A stretch of 64,000 nucleotides of DNA from positions 72,627 to 136,626 of the forward strand of contig VXAU01000195.1 in assembly GCA_013399695.1 (NCBI GenBank), given 5' to 3'. How positions within the stretch are numbered: the stretch's first letter is position 1; every line of letters starts with the position of its first letter. This document shows positions 57,963 to 64,000 of this stretch, piece after piece. The position numbers were made by a program, and so were the translations under genes. The DNA is from Formicarius rufipectus. Its lineage: Eukaryota; Chordata; Aves; Passeriformes; Formicariidae. The notes under the pieces were generated by a model. It did no database searches. It saw only the letters and a list, made by a program, of their open reading frames with translations, and was not told the DNA's origin.

Positions 57963-60536
57963 CTCCGGCTCCTTGGTAATCCCACGCAGCTACTGCAAAG
58001 CTGCCCTTCGGACCCCCTCAGCCCGGGGCCCTTGGGCTCCTTTTGGGGCAGACAAGGTCCAGGATCCCTTTTTTCCTGGCTCCCTTCCATCCCTATGCCT
58101 GTCACGGGATTTCCCCCGCTCCAGGAAGGTCTTTGCTCCCCAGTTCCCAGCTGGAGCTGTGGACAGGTGACTGACAGGAGTGCGGGGCCGTAGCCTGGGA
58201 GAGCATCCCGCAGGGATTTCTGAGAGCTGCAGTTTGCTTTGGCTGCTGAGAGTCCTTTGACTGTGGGGGGTTTCTGGGGAAATGTGTCTGCTTCCATGAG
58301 TTATTTCTTCCCAGGAAAACTCGATTGTGTCGGAAGACAACTGACCAGCTCCCTTCCTAATAAGCGCCACGGAATCATCTGGTGTTATCAGCAAAAGAAC
58401 GAGAGCTGGCAAAAAATTTAATTTGAAATGCAGATCTAACTAATATTGTGGGGAAAATGAACTTTCCTGCTCCACTAGGGACCAGGGCAACGCCAGGGGA
58501 TTCACTAAATGGCACAGTTCATATTTTAAATATTTGCTAAGTGAATGTAGAGGCAATCGTTTGGGCAAGTATTTGTCAAATAAACTCAAACAACAAATGC
58601 ATTTGAGGAAATTGGATTTGTCCACCCGATAATGCGAGAGCGGGAGAAGAGGCTAAATTCATCAGATAAACTGCTCATCTGAACTGTTTGTTCTCCTCTA
58701 TCCACCCTCCAATCATTACTTTAGAAGGACTACAAGTGTTGTAGGCACTGTGCAGAAAATTTATAGGAAATGGATCTCAGGCTGCTGAAGCCCCGAGACT
58801 GCGTGATGGACGTGGCAGATAGGGGAAGATTTAGCAGTTTGGGGGAGGAGGAGAGCCCGTCTCAGTCTGCAGAGTGGTGAGTTCTGTCCCTGCACCCATA
58901 GTCGTGGCTCACGGGGTTTATTTCATCTGGCTTTATTTATTTTAGTTTAATCACAGTGGTGGGAGCTGCCACAGTGGTTACCGTGGTGTGGATTGAGCCT
59001 TGAGCTGGCTCCATCCACAGCTGCAGACCAACAGGCAGGGCAGGACCCCTGGGATGTGAGCACAGGCTGGGAAATGTAGGCACCAGTGGTTCGTACGAAC
59101 TCAGTCTCCTGGCCTCCTCCCAGCACCTGAAATGAGGAGACAACTGCTCACAGCTGGGGTGATTTATGCCTGAGGGGAAATGGGCTGTAGGCAGGTGTTG
59201 CCCATCTCCATCAGTTAGAGACAGGAAGCCCTTGGCCAGGTGCTTAAAGTAGGATGGGGCTCACTTTATTTTGCAGGCAGGGACTGGGAATTTTATGGCT
59301 GCCCTGGCTCTAAGGAGTGTCACACTCAGATGGCAGAAAGGGGGTCCTTGGGGTTAACTACTGGGGTTTGAGCATGTGACTGCAGAATGGAAAGGAGGGA
59401 CACAGACTCTGCAGCAGTCTGGAGTAGCTGGGAGAAGGATGAAGGAAAAGAAGAAGGAATATGATTCCCAGAAGAGCAAATTTAGGTATGTAACTGAAAG
59501 ACAGATTAAAGAAAGCGAATGGTGCAAGATTGCTGTTGTCAGAGCACAGACTAGTTCCCAAATGGCTTGGGAAGCTGAGATCAAGACAGGAGGTGACTGT
59601 AGTTTGGAGATGCAAGATGCAGGGTCAGGAGCCAAAACTTTGAACTGCAGAAGGCAGAAAGCTGAGGCTGTATTTTAGGCTTGAAGAAAGGAGAAGAAGT
59701 GATGTAAGAACACGTGGTAGCAGGAGAAGAGGGAGCTCAGCTGCAGCAGAGCTGGTAGGACAGGAGATTTGGTGTGCAGCACCTGCTATGCTCACTCTGT
59801 AGGGATTTCAGCTGAGATCCCAAGGCCTGTCTGGGTACCAACCTTTATCCTCTCAATCCTGCACCTGTAAAGTGGGGCTAAAATAATGCATGTTAGGCTG
59901 GCAGCGGGTTCTCTTTCCTCTTCCTGTGTGCAGAGAATTTCTCTCAACCTCACATCTTCCAAAGCTAGAAAAATTTACACCTAGAGCATCTCAGCTTTCA
60001 TAGTAGAAATGAGCCTGGTATAGAAATATCTAAATATCTGGATGAAATCCAAACTGCAGACCTGTAGGACTTTCCTATAGGTTTATTCCTGGGGTCTTTT
60101 GGTAGTTGGCTTTCACTTGGATTTAACTTGATGAACTGGGGTATGTTCACCTTGCAGGGTAATGAACACCATGGGTTGGACTCCCGTGGGATACCACAGG
60201 CTGTTTGCTGTGGGTGTTTCTCTCCTTAACCTGCCTGCTGGGCTTGGTCTGTGCCCCACATTTCAGCTTAGGTTTTCAGACCTGTAGCAGCTTTGCTGAG
60301 GTAAATCCAGGTGCCATTGAAAACGCCCAGCTCCCACTGTACCTGGATTGCTGAGGACCATCTCCTCTGTGTCACACTCCCTGTGACGGTCAGGTGGGTA
60401 TTAAGACCTCAGATACTTGCTCAGACTAAACCTGACCAGGAATGTTTTAGGTTGTGCTTGGTTGACCTCACTGATTGTTCTTCCTCTGGGTTTGTGCTGA
60501 AATCACTGGCAGTGCTCGCTGCCCTGGAGCAGTGGT
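57963..60536. other. Intergenic, no gene seen
   Basis: 58425-58740 is AT-rich single-copy DNA (CTAACTAATATTG, TTTTAAATATTTG, CAAATGCATTTG) and a possible conserved noncoding element. The rest is unremarkable. Confidence 0.5.
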
Positions 60537-60626
60537 GGCTGCAAAGGAGGGAATATTCCAGCTGGAAGGGACCTGTGATGATCATCCAGTCCAACTGCCT
60601 GGCCACTGCAGGGCTCACCAAAAGAT
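60537..60626 (-). repeat. CR1 LINE fragment, left half (interrupted)
   Basis: 'agctggaagggacctgtgat' and 'ccactgcagggctcaccaaa' are the reversed CR1 3' end. It is cut by the + strand CR1 at 60627 and continues at 60748. Confidence 0.85.
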
Positions 60627-60747
60627 ACAGCCAGGGTGGATGGGGCTTGGAGCAACCTGGTCTATGGAAGGTGTCCCTGCCCATGGCAGGGGGTGGAATG
60701 AGATGAGATTTAAGGTCCCTTCCGACCCAAACCATTCTGTGACTCTG
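60627..60747 (+). repeat. CR1 LINE 3' tail nested in an opposite CR1
   Basis: 'ggtggatggggcttggagca', 'ccatggcagggggtggaatg' and the tail CCAAACCATTCTGTGACTCT. Confidence 0.9.
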
Positions 60748-60918
60748 TTCAGGTCGTTGTCCAGATGTCTCTGAAACACTGACACTTGAGACATTTCTTC
60801 TCAGGGAGCCTATTCCAGGATTTGAACACTCCCCATGAAAAGTTCTTCCTGCTGCCCAGTCTAAGGCTTTCCTGGAGCATGTTTGAACCATTCCCATGCA
60901 TCCTGTCACTGGATACCA
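60748..60918 (-). repeat. CR1 LINE fragment, right half (continuation)
   Basis: 'gttgtccagatgtctctgaa', 'gggagcctattccaggattt' and 'gcatcctgtcactggatacc' continue the reversed CR1 that stops at 60626. Confidence 0.85.
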
Positions 60919-63180
60919 GGAAGAAAAACCTGAGGGAATAACTGCTTTGGTGGTGGGTGATGTCTGCACCCTGCTTATAACCCCTGAGCATCCTGCCCTG
61001 CCCTCCTGAGTGGCAGAGCAATGTGGCTCTGCCCATCACAGAGCTGTCCCTGGCATCTCCCCAAAAAACACCTGTTCTGTAATCCCAGGGTGGGTGTCTG
61101 TGCCAGACAGAGCTTCACTTTAGCTTTGTCAGCAGGGGATGGGATGGACAGAATCATCCCACTGGAGTGGGAAGTGCTTGAATGCAGGACTCTGTCTCCT
61201 GCTTGCTTGATGCTTGGTCATGGCAGAGGACGGGTGGTGGGGGGAAGGTTGGGAATGACTTTCTCCATGTGGGTGTAGGCACACCAGCTCCTGGTCTGTG
61301 TTGGCCAAGGCAGAGGCAGACTGTGCTCAGCAGTTCAGTGGGATCAGGATAGGGCCCAATTAGGAGTGTAGGAAGGGTTTGCTTCTCTTACTCTGGAAAT
61401 TCAGGTTTGTGGGTTTGGCTGCTTTTTCCTCTGTGTTCAGCTTCAAATGAGGGATTAATTTTCCAGGGACTTGAACTCACAGAATTAGAAGCTGAGCCTT
61501 GGGTTTAGTCAAAGAAATCCTGACCAAAAACCTCAAGCATGAGCTTCTTGTCCTCCAAGCTCGTATTGTGCTCTTCCATTTGGGGTACCCCAAAAGGTGC
61601 ACCCATCCCAGTTCCATTGCCTTGACTTTCCATGGGGAGTGGAGGAGGCTCCCAGAGGGGAAATCATCCCCAGGCAGTCGCTGAGATCCAAACCAAGCCC
61701 ACCTGTTGGAGCTCTGTGCAGCTCTGATGCAGAGCAGATGTCTGTTTGGGCAGGTGTGGGGTGGGATGGCTGCCAGCCTGGGCTGCATGTGTTTCCAGGG
61801 CTGAGAGACCCTCCAAAGATAAGTCTGCACTTCCCATGAGGGGCTATTAAGTTTTTTGCCGTGGGGCAGATGCTGTCTGCTTTGTAACGCAGCTGCTGCT
61901 GAAGTCATGTCCTTGTTCCAGGGAACTCTGGAAAGAGGCAGGTCCAGCCTCTTTCTGTCCAGTGACATCCTGGCTTTAGCTGTTTTCCTTCTGGGGCTTG
62001 CAACCTGGACAAGGACCTTTGTGTGGGTGATATGTCAGTTGGTGATGAGTACCCTCTGTGCTGTGCTGGGAGCTTTTCTATGTCTGATTTCTAGTCTATA
62101 TTTCTGTATTCCAAGGCAGGTGGTGGAGCTGTGCTCTGCAGCAGTCTCCATGAATGCTTGGTTGTCCTCCTTGCTCTGTGTGTTTTGATGTCTTTCCGGC
62201 TTTCTAGATTGATCTGAAGGGGAAAAAACCCACACATGTCCAACTCTGTGTCCAGAGGCACAGATCTGGTGCTCAGAAAGACTCTGGTTGCCAGTCAGGC
62301 TCGTGCAAGGTGTGGCTTACCCTAAGTTGTGCCCCATGGTCAGGTGGCATTGCACCCTCGCTTGGGTGGCCACAAGGCTGGTGGAAGGTCTCACCTGCAC
62401 ATCTTTGTAGGAGCCACTCCAATTTTTGGCTGTACAACTTGCCCTCATGCAAAACAGTCTTAGCAGGACTCTTGAGCATGGGAGGAGGTCAGGAGCTGAG
62501 CTGCAGGATTTGTCTCTCCAGTGCATGTACCGCCCTTGGGTCTGCTGATGACGGGGTCGAAATCACGAGATGAGGATCTGTGCTGGCAGCATCTCCTTTG
62601 ACACCTGCACTGAAATCCTGGCTCAGATGCCTTGTGCCACTTTAGTCCCTGGTCGAGCTCTGTCAGTGTTGGCTCTCATCAGCCGTTCAGTGCTGGAGCA
62701 TCCGGAGAGCCGTGTCGGTCCTTTGCAGCTCTCCCGGGCGGTGCTGGCGCTGGGCTGTGCGCTGATTCCCGCACAGGGAGCTCCGCCTGGCTGCGGGTCA
62801 CATCCTCGGGGCTCCCCCGTGTTGCTGCCTTCTTCCAGGGCAGGGATACTGAGTGTTCTCCAAGCCCCACGTTGTTGTGCACCGCCCTTGCTGTTCGAGA
62901 CCACTTAGGGGCTGCCTGGCGTAAGGAAAGGGCAGGGAAATTGCCTTGATGGAGCCGGCTGGCAGAGCAGCTTGTTTGCCACATCCCCAAAGACACAGAG
63001 CCATCGTGGAGCAGGCTCTGCTGCTCGATTTGTACACATCTTGTACCTTGCTGATTGATTTAGAAGTCATTTTGTACTAAACAAAGCAAGAGAAAAAAAA
63101 AAACCCTTGAACACAGCAAAGCCAAACCCTCCCTGGACTTGCAACTGACACACTGAAGCTTCTGGAAACCTGTGCTTGGT
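60919..63180. other. Intergenic, no gene seen
   Basis: Single-copy DNA; 62690-62900 is moderately CpG-rich without exon signals. Open frames here show no recognisable domain. Confidence 0.6.
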
Positions 63181-63330
63181 GAGAATCGTGGAATAGTTTG
63201 GGCTGGAAGAAACTTTAAAGATCATGTAGTTTCAGCTGCTCTGCAGGGATGGAGTTGGATGGGGATGGGCAGGAACATTTTCCATTAGACCGGGTTGCTC
63301 CCAGTCCCACCCAACCTGGCCTTCAGTCTT
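63181..63330 (-). repeat. CR1 LINE fragment
   Basis: Reversed tail GAGAATCGTGGAATAGTTTG, then 'gggctggaagaaactttaaa' and 'gggttgctcccagtcccacc'. Confidence 0.85.
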
Positions 63331-64000
63331 TCTCAGGTTTTCCCAAGTGTGTTCTCCCCCATTTAAACGTGCCAGTGAAGTCAGGGTTTGCTTTCCTGGA
63401 TTAGCCCCCTCTCAGCAGTGGCTGTGACCAGATCTAAGAGCCATTCCAGCAGTGCAGGAAGCAAACCAGGGGCTGTAACTTGCCCCATGTCCCTGGGGCT
63501 GTGCTGGGCCTGTGGTGGGGGCAAATGATGATTTTTGAGTCATGTGTTAAGGATGGAAACCAACCCGAGATGTGATCCAATGGTGTGAGTCCTGGGATGA
63601 ATGTGGGGAGCTCTGATCTCATCTCAGCTCTTCCCCATGTGGGGTGAGCCTGCTTAGCCTGAGTGCATCCCCTCCTTGCCCCCATCCAAGGACAAGTGAT
63701 CCTGGGATGCTGAGGCATGGGAGAGATTTCCACAGGCTGTCTGTGTCACTGGCTGCAGTGGCATTTGTTGTGTATTTGCAGCTGGAAGGGTATTTACACA
63801 ACTTCTGCCACTGGCCCAGCTTCCCTGACCACAAGAGCCAGGAGATTTTTTTTCCTCACTGACTCAGCTGTGAGGGTGGATGCTCAGGGCTGTGTTTGCA
63901 CTTTGTGCTGGACATGCTGAGCACTCAGCCTGGGATAATCAGGGCACGTGGAAGACAGTACTGGGTAGAAATCTGCCTCCCCCACCTCTTCAGCATCTTC
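63331..64000. other. Intergenic to window end, no gene seen
   Basis: Single-copy DNA without supported features. Confidence 0.6.

Noticed and set aside
57521..58297. 258-codon minus-strand repeat protein
   Set aside because: The 11-bp repeat gives the same periodic peptide in all frames; there is no domain outside the array and no splice or promoter evidence.
1..64000. tRNA, rRNA, CRISPR, phage or operon-like systems
   Set aside because: No tRNA box sequences, no spaced direct-repeat arrays of CRISPR type, and no bacterial gene organisation were found; the window is vertebrate DNA.

Overview
This is vertebrate, almost certainly avian and probably songbird, genomic DNA. The evidence is about two dozen short 5'-truncated CR1 LINE fragments (the dominant bird retrotransposon), two families of solo LTRs, split exons with GT-AG introns, and long stretches with no gene. 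It is not a prokaryotic or viral window: most long open frames are chance readings through introns, repeats and GC-rich sequence.

Region 1 (1 to about 9.99 kb, + strand) is the 3' end of EPHB1, the EphB1 receptor tyrosine kinase. Seven consecutive coding exons (1691-1804, 2977-3224, 3498-3713, 5827-5976, 7229-7422, 7839-7994, 8334-8442) join in frame into 394 residues: the juxtamembrane tyrosine motif, the whole kinase domain and the C-terminal SAM domain, ending at TGA 8440-8442. Taking the first methionine as residue 591 of the 984-residue mammalian protein, the end falls exactly on 984, so no indel is implied in this part. The ligand-binding, cysteine-rich, fibronectin and transmembrane exons lie left of the window. 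A roughly 1.5 kb 3' UTR follows. Three of the six introns carry a transposable element within about 85 bp of the downstream splice acceptor; in one, a CR1 tail ends 8 nt before the exon.

Region 2 (about 10 to 64 kb) is a gene desert, as expected if the long EPHB1-PPP2R3A interval of mammals is conserved (synteny inferred). It holds CR1 fragments on both strands, including one nested pair and one inverted pair. It has two solo LTRs of family 1 (a third is in an EPHB1 intron; the two intergenic copies have perfect 5-bp target duplications) and two of family 2. Several satellite-like arrays are present: a 109-bp duplication plus a degenerate 28-bp array near 10.2-10.8 kb, a 17/34-bp array at 16.7 kb, a GGGAA purine tract near 46 kb interrupted by an assembly gap, and an 11-bp minisatellite of about 37 units at 57.6-58.0 kb. 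Between the repeats are AT-rich, homeobox/POU-motif-rich blocks that look like candidate conserved noncoding elements. There is one possible non-coding terminal exon at 18.4-18.8 kb.

I found no new multi-gene system. The observations most worth following are the TE-exon junctions in EPHB1, the candidate terminal exon, the paired octamer element at 52.2 kb, the deletion-type length variants in both LTR families, and the minisatellites. Assembly gaps are at 28001-28147, 46031-46078 and a single N at 45482.
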